NCBI GenBank assembly: GCA_015143295.1
Contig: CM026567.1
Coordinates: 13,782,416 to 13,846,415 of the forward strand
Source of the DNA: Tetracentron sinense
Taxonomy: Eukaryota > Streptophyta > Magnoliopsida > Trochodendrales > Trochodendraceae
DNA: 64,000 nt
Reading direction: 5' to 3'
Below, piece after piece: positions 10,185-20,880 of this stretch (positions are counted from its first letter, which is position 1; the number at the start of each line of letters is the position of its first letter). Made by a program: the position numbers and the translations under genes. The notes beneath the pieces are model-generated. The model searched no databases, was not told the origin of the DNA, and saw only the letters and a program-made list of their open reading frames with translations.

Positions 10185-12875
10185 TATTGAGTTTTTTTCG
10201 AAGTGGGCAGTTGTTAGGGAAATGAACGCGACCTTAATTTCTCTCATTCCAAAGGTGGACCATCCTAGAACTTTTGTTGAGTATTGTCCAATTTCAGTGT
10301 GCAATGTTGTGTCATATTATTTCCAAAATCATGGTTCAATTCAAAAAGTGATGAATGACATCATTGCGCCAAACCAATCTGCTTTTTATTAAGGGGTGTC
10401 GTATATCCGACAATATCATGCTTTGCCAAGAATTGCTCCATAATTATCATCTAGACAGAGGGAAGCCTCGGGTTGCTATTAAAATTGATCTTAGGAAAGC
10501 CTATGACTCGGTTTCCTGGAGTTTCTTGAAGAAGGTCATGCTTAAAATGCGCTTCCTGGGTATTTCATGGAGAGAGTAATGGCATGCATTTCAGGTGCTT
10601 CTTTCGCCGTTATGTTAAATGGGAAGAGAGAAGGCTTCTTTACAGGTGGCAGGGGCCTATGGCAAGGATACCCAATGTCTACCTATCTCTTTATGATGAT
10701 CATGCAGGTGTTATCTAGTGACTTAACCCGTCTTGCACAAGAGGGCGCCTTCACTCCCCACCCTTACTGTTGGTCCCCATTGGTGACTCATCTTTGCTTT
10801 GCGGATGATCTAATCATATTCTCGGTGGCAAACATGGCTTCCATCAGATGTATTCATAGTGCTCTTGAGCGGTACAAAAACTCGAGTATGGAAATTAACC
10901 TAGCCAAATCTCAATCTTTCTTTGGTAATGTGGGCATCAAACTTACTAAGAGGATTGTGGACCTTTTGGGCATTAAGAAAGGAATATTGCCTATAAAATA
11001 CCTAGAGATTCCTCTCTCCTCTACTCGTATCTCAGCTAGGGATTGCTTGCCCTTAGTAGAGAGGATCCAAAGGCGATTGGCTTCATGGAAGAATAAGGTC
11101 CTATCCTTTGCAGGGCGGTTGGAGCTCATTAGAGCTGTCCTCTTTTGCTTCCCAATATACTGCTGTTCTGTGTTTGCGCTTCCTCAGTCCATTATCCAAT
11201 CTATTGAAGGTATCTTTGTGAGGTTCCTATGGGGAGGAGTGGATATGGATAGGAAGAATCATAAGGTGGCCTGGGACGCAGTTTGCATGCCCACTTGTGA
11301 GGAGGGTTGGAGCTTCGGAAGCTTAAGGAATGGAACCGATGCTTGTTGATGCGCAGAGTATGGGAGCTTGCCGCTCATTCTGATTCCATTTGGTGCCATT
11401 GGTTCTCTAGCAAATACCTCAAAAAAGAATCCATATGGACTTTGACTATGCCCTATTCTCCTTCTTGGAGTACCCATAGTATTCTACAGGTTCGTCCCTT
11501 GGCAGAGCCAGTTGTAAAACATTTAATCAGCAATGGAGAAGACACAAAATTATGGTTAGATCCCTGGCATCCGTCAAGGGTGCTGCTGAACCCTGATGGC
11601 AATTCAAACTTCCCATGAATGGCTTAGACCGTCTAGCTACTGTTGAATGTATTCGAGAAGGAAATGAATGGAGAACTTCTCCGCCAAATGGCCCAGAGCT
11701 ATTTGAGGTGTGGGATGAGATTCAAAATATTCAAACGCTGGACGGTGATGAGAAGGATAGAATCATTTGGCAACCAGCAGTGCATGGCTCTCTCGCTGTA
11801 CTCAACTTCAGAAACTATCCGTGCTCATCAATCTCCTATAGGGTGGCATAACCTTGTCTGGTTTGGTGGAAATATCCATTGTCATGCTTTTGTTATGGCT
11901 ACTAAAGAAGTGTTAATGACTAAGGACAAGCTATTCAGATGCGGCACGATTGGGTGTGATAGGTGTTTGCTTTGTACATCCCATGCAGAATCTCATGACC
12001 ATCTATTCACCAAATGTGACCATACAGATTTTATTTGGAAAGCATTGGCCCAGCTCATTCAAATCCAGATTAAAAGCTTCGCTTCGTGGGGTGACAGGGT
12101 AGGGTGGTATGGTCGGAAATGGCGATCTCCTAGTTTTGCAAACAAAGTTCGTCGTGTTACCATGGCTGCTTTTGTCTATCACCTATGGAAGGAAAGAAAT
12201 CAGAGATGGACTGGAAATTCTAAATGCCTTCCTAGTGTGGTGCTTAAAGACATCATTATGGATGTTAAAATTAGTTTGATGGCATCAACGTGGCTATTCG
12301 GGATAGTGCGAGGCACCGTCTTCTCTGTGCTAATTGGAACCTGGACGTGCGGTGGTCCTCTACCTCATTGAAGTAGGTTTCCTGGATCCCCCCAGATCAT
12401 AACTTTATTAAGATTAATACAGATGGAGCTGTGGGAGGTTCCTGTGTAGGGTATGGGTGCATTTTCCACAATTCGGAAGGGATGGCAGTGCACGCTTGTG
12501 CTGGTGAAAAAACTATGGGCATGGTGCTTGAGATGGAGCTTTTTGCTATTAAAAGATGGATTGAGGAAGCTATCCAGTTGGGCTTCCATAGGATCCAGAT
12601 TGAATTAGATTCTTTGTGGGATGTCAAATGCGTCTCCAAGACTTGCTCTCGGCCATGGGCTCTATTGCTTATTGGATGACATTGATAAATTATGGGGTAG
12701 GCTCAACTTGGTTTCTATTAGTCACATCTATAAGGAGGCCAACAAAGTGGCCGACACTCTATCAAAGTTTTGGCTCTCTAATGGTAAGGTTTTGTTAGAT
12801 AGTGATTCGTTCACTCTCCAACTATGTAAGCTAGTTCAATATGATGCTTGGGATTGTAAATTCCTAAGGTTGTAA
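10185..12875 (+). pseudogene. LINE-F ORF2 (RT, zf-RVT, RNase H)
   Basis: RT blocks run in order: NATLISLIPKV, CPISVCNVV, GCRISDNIMLCQELLHNYHLDRG, IDLRKAYDSVSW, then LCFADDLIIFS with both catalytic aspartates (near 10796-10830). zf-RVT has CLLCTSHAESHDHLFTKC (about 11968-12020). RNase H spans about 12400-12875 with LEMELFAIKR and ISHIYKEANKVADTLSK. Reading frame changes several times (10355, 10567, 11307, 11643, 12431, 12621 start different segments), so this is a frameshifted relic. Confidence 0.85.
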
Positions 12876-12945
12876 TCTCTTCTTTAGTTTATTTTATTCT
12901 GGTCGGGGTCTGCATAACCCTAGCTTTCCTTTTCACGAAAAGAAA
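10185..12945 (+). mobile_element. LINE-F: 5'-truncated L1-type LINE
   Basis: This copy starts inside RT just upstream of VREMNATLISLIPKV and runs to the 3' UTR with hairpin GGGGTCTGCATAACCCT (12905-12921), then a short degenerate A-rich tail. It is followed at 12946 by satellite. Its 5' end abuts the 5' end of LINE-E (head to head) within 10140-10190. The RNase H resembles LINE-H more than LINE-C or LINE-I. Confidence 0.86.
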
Positions 12946-15067
12946 AAAGAGTCCCGATTAGGATTTTGTGCATTGCACTGGGTTATTTTTAGTAGTTTGA
13001 AACTTAGGCAACTCATGACCCTCGTTACCTAAATCGGGGGAATGATGACTAAACTGAATGAATCCAATTTTGAAAGTTAGGATAGATTCAACAAGGAGTC
13101 CCGGTTAGGATATGCCAATTCTATTAGCATATCCTGAAACAAATGTGTCGGAGCAGACAAGTCCAAAAAGAGCCCCTTTTGGGATTCTATGCGCTCTAGG
13201 TTATATTTTTTTAGTAGTTTGAAACATAGGCAACTTAAGACCCTCGTTGCCTAGATCGGGCGAACGATGACTGTGAACGAATCCAATTTTGAAAGTTAGG
13301 ATAGATTGAACTAGGAGTCCCAGCTAGGATTCTGTGCGTAGCACTAGGTCATTTTTAGTAGTTTGAAACGTAGGCAGCTTATGAACCTCTTTGTCCAAAT
13401 CGGGCAAACAAGGTCTAAATTGGGCAAAATATTTCTAAAAGTTAGGATATGTAGAAACATATGCGTGGAAAAGGAATCTCGGTTGGGATTTTGTGTGTGC
13501 TCTAAGTTACTTCTTTTAATAGTTTGAAACTTACGCAACTTATGAACGTCGTTGGCAATATCGGGTTAAATGATGTACAAACTGAACGAAACCAATTCTA
13601 AAAGTTAGGATATATTGAAACAAATGTGTCGGAGAGGCATATATGCGACCCCACTATTTCTAAGGGAATTGCTAACCTCTATCTTGGCAGAAAGAGAAAC
13701 ACTTTGGGGTTGGCCCCACCACAGCCGAATTGTTTTATTCAACTGAAAGAGTGGGACGTCCACGACCCAATGAGCTTACAAAGAATAAAATCCTCTAGGT
13801 TGAAAGATATGTGTCAGAGAAAATGACGTCGAAAAAGGACTCCCTATTGATTTTTTTTGCGCAGCTCTAAGTTAGTACAGTTTGAAACTTAGTCAACTTA
13901 TTAACCTCTTTGCCCAAATCTGGCAAACGAGGTCTAAACTAAACAAAACCAATTCTATTAGCATTAACTAAAAAAAATGTGTCGGAGTAGACACGTTGAA
14001 AATAGTGCTCCTTTTGGGATTTTGTGCGCATCTCTAGGTTGCATTCTTTAGTTGTTTGAAAGTTAGGGAACTTAAGACCCTCGTTGCCTATTGGACGAAC
14101 GATGACTAAACAGAATGAATCCAATTTTGAAAGTTACGATAGATTAAACTAATGCGTCGTAGTAGACCGTGTCGAAAAAGGAGTCCTGGTTAGGATTTTG
14201 TGCGCAACACTATGTTATTTTTAGTAGTTTGAAACTTAGGCAACTTATGAACCTTGTTGTCCAAATCAGGAAACAAGGTATAAATTGAGCAAAAATATTT
14301 CTAAAAGTTAGGATATGGTGAAACATATGCGTCGGTGCAGACCGTGTCGAAAAAGGAGTCTCGGTTGGGATTTTGTGTTTGCTCTAAGTTACTTCTTTTA
14401 ATAGTTTGAAACTCAGGCAACTTATAAACGCCATTGCCCAAATTTGATAAATGATGTATAAACTGAACGGAACCAATTCTAAAATTTAGGATAGATTGAA
14501 ACAAATCCGTCGAAGTGGCATATACGCCCCCACTATTTCTAAGGGAATTGCTAGCCACTATCTTGGCAGAAAGAAGAACACACCCGAATTGTTTTATTGA
14601 ATTCGAAAGAGTGGGACGTCGACGGCCCAATGAGCCAACAAACACTAAAATCCTCTAGGTTGAAACATATGCGCCGGAGCGAATCACGTCAAAAAAGGAG
14701 TCCTTGTTGAGATTTCTGTGCGTAGCCTCTTGGTTAGTAAGTTTGAAACTTAGTCAACTTATTAACCTCGTTGTCCAAATCGGGCAAACTTGGTCTAAAT
14801 CGAACCAAACCAATTGTGAAAGTTAGGATAAATTGAAATAAGTGTGTTGGAGCAGACCATGTCGAAATAGGATTCCCAAAAGGGATTCTGTGTGCAAAAC
14901 TCTATGTTACTTTTTTAGTACTTTGAAACTTAGGCAACTTATGAATTTCGTTGCCCAAATCGGGAGACGAGGTTTAAACTGAATGATACCAATTCTAAAA
15001 GTTAGGATAAATTGAAACAAATGCATCGGAGTAGACCGTGTTGAAAAAGGAGTACTAATTGGGATTC
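12946..15067. repeat. Satellite block 2
   Basis: Satellite monomers are in the order C, E (13109), F, Ga (about 13637), H, I, J, K, Gb (about 14518), L, M, N. Ga and Gb are two related long variants about 880 bp apart. The same spacing (about 870 bp) recurs in block 4. The block ends at the GATTC target copy of the Ty3-1 element (15063-15067), and its continuation is at 44725. Confidence 0.85.
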
Positions 15068-16536
15068 TGTTGCGACCCAAAACCCACCCTAGGAGTTAGA
15101 GTGAATCTTGGACGACTTATCATGACCTTCATGACATGCTTGACCAACCATCCTGTAAAACACACGGAGCATATACAATAGAGGACAAAATAGCAGAAGC
15201 ATAAACTAACATAGCACAATGGAAGTCTAACAAAACCTCTATGTATATACATGATCCAAGTTTTGTACAAAAGGGAAATCAACAAAAGAAGGTGCAGACA
15301 TGCCTGCCAAAATACATGGGTATAAATCTCTCATGCTCACCCACACTCACTTAGAATCTACCACCTAATAATAGCCCTCTACATGAGGCTCCTCAGTAGA
15401 GACCTCCTCGATGTACTCCTCCTCCACCCATGGGCCAGGTACGGCTGAGCATGGAATACTCAGCGAGTACTAAATACTAACCAACAGTCATAGCAACATA
15501 ACAATGAAAATAAAGCAGAAGCAGTTCATATCATAACAGGAAAGTAAAACAGTTTATATTTCATGCTTGTGTCACATCAAAATCGGGAAAAACTCTTGAA
15601 ATTGTCGTGTGCTTGACCTGACTTGAAAATACTCTTTTCGTGCTTAAAAACTTGTCTTGTCATGTACTTTCTTGTTTGTCTTTTTTGTTTTTTTGGAGGG
15701 TAAGCTGGGGTTAGGTGGACCCCGACCAGATATATAAATGAAGAAAGGCATTACAATCTAAGGTATTTACAACCAGCTCTGTCCTTCTCAAGAATAGAAC
15801 AAAGATCAAAAGGCAAATCACAAGGTGAAAGAAGTATAGAAGAGTTAGTATTACAAAATTTTGCCAAAAAATCAGCTCCTGCGTTGCTTTCTCGCCAAAT
15901 GTGATGAATGGTGTACGAGTAGAAATCTGTCAGAAGGCATTTGCAATAGGCAACTAGGTTACTTAGAGTCCAAGGGGTTCCACTCGAAGAGGAAAGAAGT
16001 CTTGTAGCTCATGTCATTTCTTGCTTGTCTTGTCGTGTCATGCGTGTCATGTCATGAAATGCAAATGTTCATGCATGCTTGCTTGCTTGCTTGGAATTTA
16101 AACATGCTCATGCACTTGGGATGTTAGTGGCCTTGAACAACTTGAAGGGAGAGTGGTATAAACCCCCTCTTTTGAGAAACATGAAATATAGCAACTTGAA
16201 TGGAGGAAAGTGTAAACCCCCTCTTTTGAGAAATATGCAACAAAGCAACTTGAAGGGAGGAGAAAGTAAACCCTCCTCTTTTGCAAAATACAACAAAGTA
16301 AACATGCATGCTTGGAGGCACACTAACATCTTGCTTGACGTGTTCTTGTTCATGTCGTGTTCTTGTTCTTGTCAAAAGCGAGGCAAAACATATCTTAAGA
16401 TATGCCCACCTCTCATACCAACCCTTACGTTTGGCCTTGTCATGGTGTTTGTGAATCGAGAATAAAAACCGTGTCTTGAAAAACTCGGTAAACCATGTCA
16501 TGCATGTCGTGCTTGTGGTTTCGTGTACATGCTGTC
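15068..16536 (-). mobile_element. Ty3-1 3' LTR, partial
   Basis: This segment is collinear with the Ty3-1 5' LTR from 30122 and is interrupted by the LINE-G tail (15683-16009). It ends at 16536, where a plus-strand LTR begins. It includes the conserved hairpin at 15444-15464 and a minisatellite of about 54 bp units (about 16130-16300). The remainder of this LTR is absent, displaced or lost with the Ty3-2 joint. Confidence 0.8.
15683..16009 (-). mobile_element. LINE-G: short LINE tail with 22-bp target duplication
   Basis: A 327-bp 5'-truncated LINE end is inserted in reverse: poly(T), hairpin at 15707-15723, 3' UTR and the last part of RNase H. It is the subfamily of LINE-C and LINE-I. Target duplications at 15661-15682 and 16010-16031 match at 19 of 22 positions. 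The length is typical of target-primed reverse transcription. The intact Ty3-1 LTR copy at about 30770 shows the empty-site sequence. Confidence 0.85.
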
Positions 16537-16749
16537 TGTAGCACCCCCGAACTTTTTCATCTTTAACGAATGGCACTTTCGTAGCTAATTGGCCGTTTTC
16601 GTAGTCTAATTAATAAATAAGGGAGAAATCGGAAATTCCGAAACGTCAGAAATGTGCGTTTTTGAAAGACGAACCCAACGCAAGTTGAATTGTCGAAATC
16701 CGACGAGCGAGTCAAAAGATATGGTCAAAACAGTCCAGACATACAGAGC

Positions 16750-16934
16750 ACCGATCGCTCGGTCCAATCAGAGATCGATCGGTCCATAACCGATCGATCG
16801 GTATCTATCGCATGGTCAGAAATTTTGTATGGGGAAATTTTCCAGAGAGTGAGTTTTTGACCGGTCGATCGGTCATAAACACCGATCGCTCGGTAGGCAA
16901 CCGATCGATCGGTCATAACCACCGATCGCTCGGT
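16750..16934. promoter_or_regulatory. Palindrome array in Ty3-2 U3
   Basis: Seven copies of a 14-bp motif are present. Exact ACCGATCGCTCGGT is at 16750-16763, 16881-16894 and 16921-16934. Exact ACCGATCGATCGGT is at 16789-16802 and 16900-16913. Near copies are at 16771-16783 and 16861-16873. The array lies in the first 400 bp of the LTR, upstream of the expected transcription start, so an upstream promoter role is inferred. Confidence 0.75.
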
Positions 16935-17917
16935 CTTCGCGTTTTTGCAGAAATTTCAGTAAGGGCGTTTTCGTCTTTTGGGTGTTAAACCCTTACCCAT
17001 AAGGGTTTGCTCGACCCTTTGAGGCCTCACTTACAACATTTGAGGGATTTTGAGAGATAGAGAGAGAAGAGGAGAAAGCTCTAAACCTAGGTTGCTTTTG
17101 GAGAAGAAATCAAAGGGGTGAAGACCCTAAATCGTCCCCAAGCACGTTTTCTTCAAGATTTCAACTCAAGCTCGGGTGGGGTGCATTCTCAAAGCTAGGG
17201 CAGCCCTCACGCACGTTTTTGAAAGAGATTTCTTCCCCAACTCAAGCTTCTTTCAAGCAAAGGCTTCATCTTTCAAGTTGGAGCTTCAATCAAGGTCCCT
17301 ACCAAGGATCAAGCCTTGATTCAAGGTTAGTACACCCTACTAACTTTCCCTAGCAATAACCTAGGTTTTCTATTTTAAATGGTGATTCTTTACATTATGC
17401 TTTCCCTCCCTATGAATTGTATCATCTCAATAAATATAAACAAGATAAGGAAAAATGATATGAATGTGTATGGAATGTGGATTGAGGCGATGAGATGCCA
17501 AATGTATGATGTGTGATATGTGTGGTGTGGGAAATGAAAAATGGAGGATGGGCATTTTACAAATAATAAACTTACCCTTATGTGATTGGATAGAAAATAT
17601 GCATTAAAGAAGAAGATGAACTATTAATGGACATCGTATGTTATGTGTTGATAAATGTCTAACCTATGAAATGATGACTTAAAGGAATTGGATGTAAGCC
17701 TTATGTAATTGTTCTTGTAAATGATGACTCGACCAAATGCTATGTTGATCACCTAAATGTTTGCATGATGTGCTATGAATTTAATGAAATGCAATATCTC
17801 TTTTGTTATCTTCATTTCCATGATTGTCACTATTGGCACGTACACGAGCACGTATGTTAGCATGAACCGAGATTTCAAGAGCATGTGCATATAATAACCA
17901 ACAAGAAACTATTACAT

Positions 17918-18110
17918 GACAAGGAGGTTGGTAGCCCAAGGAAGGGTGCTAGCCTCTGGCTCACAAGTGAAATGAATCAAGAACATGACAAGGAGGTTGG
18001 TAGCCCAAGGAAGGGTGCTAGCCTCTGGCTCACAAGAGAAATGGAACAAGAACATGACAAGGAGGTTGGTAGCCCAAGGGTGCTAGCCTCTGGCTCACAA
18101 GTATACAAGT
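17918..18110 (+). repeat. 69-bp minisatellite in the Ty3-2 LTR
   Basis: Three tandem units start at 17918, 17987 and 18056, and the third is shortened. Because 69 is divisible by three, the array stays open in one frame, but there is no other sign of coding. The array occupies the position where other LTRs of this group carry different minisatellites. Confidence 0.85.
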
Positions 18111-18346
18111 CAAGAACAAATCAAGACATGAAATACAAGACAAGACACGACACACATACATGATTTGACCGAGACACGAAAAAGGTTTCCGAGACATGAG
18201 TTTTACCGAGGTTTTTGCATTCATACACGCATGTCAAGATATGGCTATGTATCTTATGCTTTCACTATTGCTCTAAATTAATATCTTGTATTGCTCACTG
18301 TTGTTATGCTTTCGCTATTGTTATGGTTAGCTAGTAGTTTGTACTC

Positions 18347-18367
18347 GCTGAGTATTCCATGCTCAGC
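18347..18367 (+). promoter_or_regulatory. Conserved LTR hairpin
   Basis: A 21-nt inverted repeat, 6-bp stem GCTGAG/CTCAGC around a 9-nt centre, sits within a well conserved block. The same element is found at 15444-15464, 30551-30571, 34613-34633, 39427-39447 and 58942-58960 (oriented with each LTR). Its place late in the LTR suggests R or U5 RNA function (packaging, dimerisation or 3' end formation). That role is inference. Confidence 0.65.
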
Positions 18368-18801
18368 CATACTTTTATGTCGGTAGGTACTGTGGATGTC
18401 CTCGACCCCGAGCCTTGGGTCGAGGAGGAGTATGTAGAGGAGAGGGAGCCACCTATCCCATGGCAGTCTCAGGGGGATAGGGACTTGGATGTGTGGCCAT
18501 ACCTCGACTACTGTTGAGAGGAGAGGGTTAGAGAGTTCCCTTTTGTATTTTGATAGGTGGGCATGTCCACCTTTACTTTGATTGTATTTGGTATATGTTA
18601 ACTTGGAATACTATTTGGAGTTATAGAAGAAAAGAAAAAGTTGGCTTATGCTTCCGCAGTTATGTTTAGTTTCCGCGCTCTGATTATCATTGTATTATAT
18701 TATGCTTAGCCCCTTGCATTACAGAATGGTTTGACAGGTACACGTAGTCACCTCTAAAGTATCCCTTAACTCTTAGGGGGTATTTTGGGGCGCGACAGAG
18801 G

Positions 18802-18813
18802 TGGTATCAGAGC
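18802..18813 (+). other. Primer binding site (initiator Met-tRNA)
   Basis: TGGTATCAGAGC lies 4 bases after the LTR end at 18797. This is the classic plant LTR-element site complementary to the 3' end of initiator Met-tRNA. It fixes the 5' LTR boundary and the plus orientation of Ty3-2. Confidence 0.9.
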
Positions 18814-19116
18814 TCTAGGCATTAGAGTCCCTAGGGTCACATAGGAATGATACCATGATTGAACTAGGTATTAGAATTACCTTAAAGAGTTGTATTCCAA
18901 GTATGGACTAACAAGTTAGTCCCAACCGAACATAGAGTCCTACGCTAGGAACATGGATTGTATGTGATGCCATTGTTGTGTATACCATGTGTGCGTTAAT
19001 TGTGTTATGCTTATTAAATATGCTTGATGAATATGTATTGAGTGAATTGCGAAAATTGTACTAAATGCGTATCCAAGTTAGACTCATGTTGTATTGTCGT
19101 TCTCAGGAGAAATCAT

Positions 19117-19715
19117 GAGACGCAATACCCGGGGTCGCGGGTACAACACGAGGGGCAATGGAGGTGATGCTCCATCGGGTGATGATCAACCCGGCTTTGC
19201 CCAAGCATTTGCATCCATAGCCGAGACTTTGGCTATGTTGGCGGCAAGGCAACCGGCCACTCCGCCTAATGCGGCACTTATACCAGCTCCTCCTAACCGA
19301 GCCCAAGCCGGGATAGAAGCTTTCCGGAGGATGAGGCCTCCAACTTTTTGTGGAAGCATTGATCCACTTGTCGCCGAGGGTTGGATTCGGCAACTTGAGA
19401 AGATATTCTCGGTATTGGCATCTACGGAAGTAGAGAGGGTCACATGGGCTGCCTTTATGCTTGAAGGCGAGGCCGACCATTGGTGGAAGTCTGCACTTCG
19501 GACCCGAGAGTTGACCCGACAAGGCCAAGAATGGACATGGGGAGAATTCTTGGACGTTTTCTACAAGAAGTACTTTCCGGTTGGGATGAAAGAAAAGAAA
19601 GAAATTGAATTTATTACCTTGGAGCAAGGTAATATGTCTGTAGCGGCTTACGAAGCCAAGTTCTCAGAGCTATCTCGATTTGCTCCACACATGATAGCTA
19701 CCGAGACTAAGCTTG
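19117..19715 (+). pseudogene. Ty3-2 gag, N-terminal part
   Basis: This is gag of a Ty3/gypsy element, the structural protein of the cytoplasmic virus-like particle. The likely start is the ATG at 19117, which opens a basic RRNTRGRG stretch. A proline/alanine-rich segment follows, and then the retrotransposon gag domain (FRRMRPPTF, AFMLEGEADHWW, YKKYFPVG, YEAKFSELSRFAPHM). It is closely similar to the gag of Ty3-1. The element is incomplete here. Confidence 0.85.
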
Positions 19716-20880
19716 TCTCGCCTACCAAATCTCGTAATCCCCTTACTAGGAGATCCATTCACAAAGACTTGATCCCCAACCTGAAATTTCAAGTCCTTGC
19801 GACGAGTGTCCGCATAGTTCTTCTGACGATCCTGTGCAGCTTTCAACCGATCCCGGATAATCTTGACCTTATTCGCGGTCTGTTAAATCAACTCAGGACC
19901 TAGTACTGTTCTCTCTCCCACTTCATCTCAGTAAAGAGGAGACCTGCAACTTCGCCCATACAAGGCCTCAAATGGTGCCATTTGGATGCTTGGCTGGTAG
20001 CTATTGTTATAGGCGAATTCAACCAAAGGCAAGTGCTCTTCTCAGCTGCCCTTAAAGTCTAACATACATGCCCGAAGCATGTCCTCGATGAATTGATTTA
20101 CTCTCTTGGTCTGCCCATCCGTCTGTGGGTGAAAGGCGGTACTGAAATCAAGTCGGGAACCCATAACACTCTGAAAGCTCTTCTAGAACCTGGATGTGAA
20201 TCTTGGATCCCGATCTAATACAATGCTGATTGGCACCCCGTGTAACCGAACCACTTCCTTGATATACAATGCCACTAATTGGTTCAAGTTAAACGGTCCA
20301 CCACAACCCATATTGCATCTGAGTTCCTTGCCGTACGTGGTAAGCCAACAATGAAGTCCATGGAGATGTGCTCCCATTTTCACTCGGGAATAGGGAGAGA
20401 CTGTAATAGACCCACCGGTCTTATGTGCTCTACTTTCACTTGCTCGCACACCAAGCACTATGCCACAGAGTTTGCAACATCTCTCTTCATATTTCGCCAC
20501 CAAAAGTGCCCCTTGAGGTTCCGGTAGATCCTCATACCCCCAAGATGCATTGTATACTTCGAACGGTGGGCTTCATCCATAATCTCCCGCCTCAACTCTA
20601 CATCGGCAGGGACACATAATCTTCCCCTGAATGTGATAGCACCTCAGCTAGTCAAAGAAAAGTCTTCACTACCCTTGGCAACTTCCTTGTCCCGGAAAGC
20701 CAACAAGTCAATATCCAAGGCCTGCAACTCTCGGATCTGATCTATGATGTATGGCCGAATCTTGATATTCGCCATCACTGGATTGCGGATGGAATCATTG
20801 ACACTGATGTCCAGATTTGTCAAATCTTCCAATAGCTTCCATTCCCGCACCATGTGAGCCAACAACCCCGGGGGTCTTCT
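19716..20880 (-). pseudogene. Ty3-1 integrase region
   Basis: Minus-strand sequence matches plant Ty3/gypsy integrase: the zinc-binding N-terminal side near 20400-20500, the RDPRFTSRF core word near 20190, a YNNSYQ-type word, and the QVGD C-terminal word. It lies between the Ty3-2 joint and a Copia-like solo LTR. Integrase would insert element cDNA. This is a decayed fossil segment with several lesions. Confidence 0.8.

Larger units (their letters stand above)
16537..19715 (+). mobile_element. Ty3-2: 5' end of a Ty3/gypsy element
   Basis: This consists of a 5' LTR (16537-18797, TGTAGCACCC to GCGACA), primer binding site, leader and gag beginning. It is on the opposite strand to Ty3-1 and sits inside it. 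Sequence switches at about 19716 to minus-strand integrase of Ty3-1, and no matching 3' LTR exists, so this is an incomplete fossil. The LTR shares its layout with the solo LTRs at 34192, 38993, 56508 and 63191. Confidence 0.82.

Noticed and set aside
17885-18163. Possible secreted or repeat protein of 92 codons with a 23-residue repeat
   Set aside because: It is the 69-bp LTR minisatellite, open only because the unit length is divisible by three.
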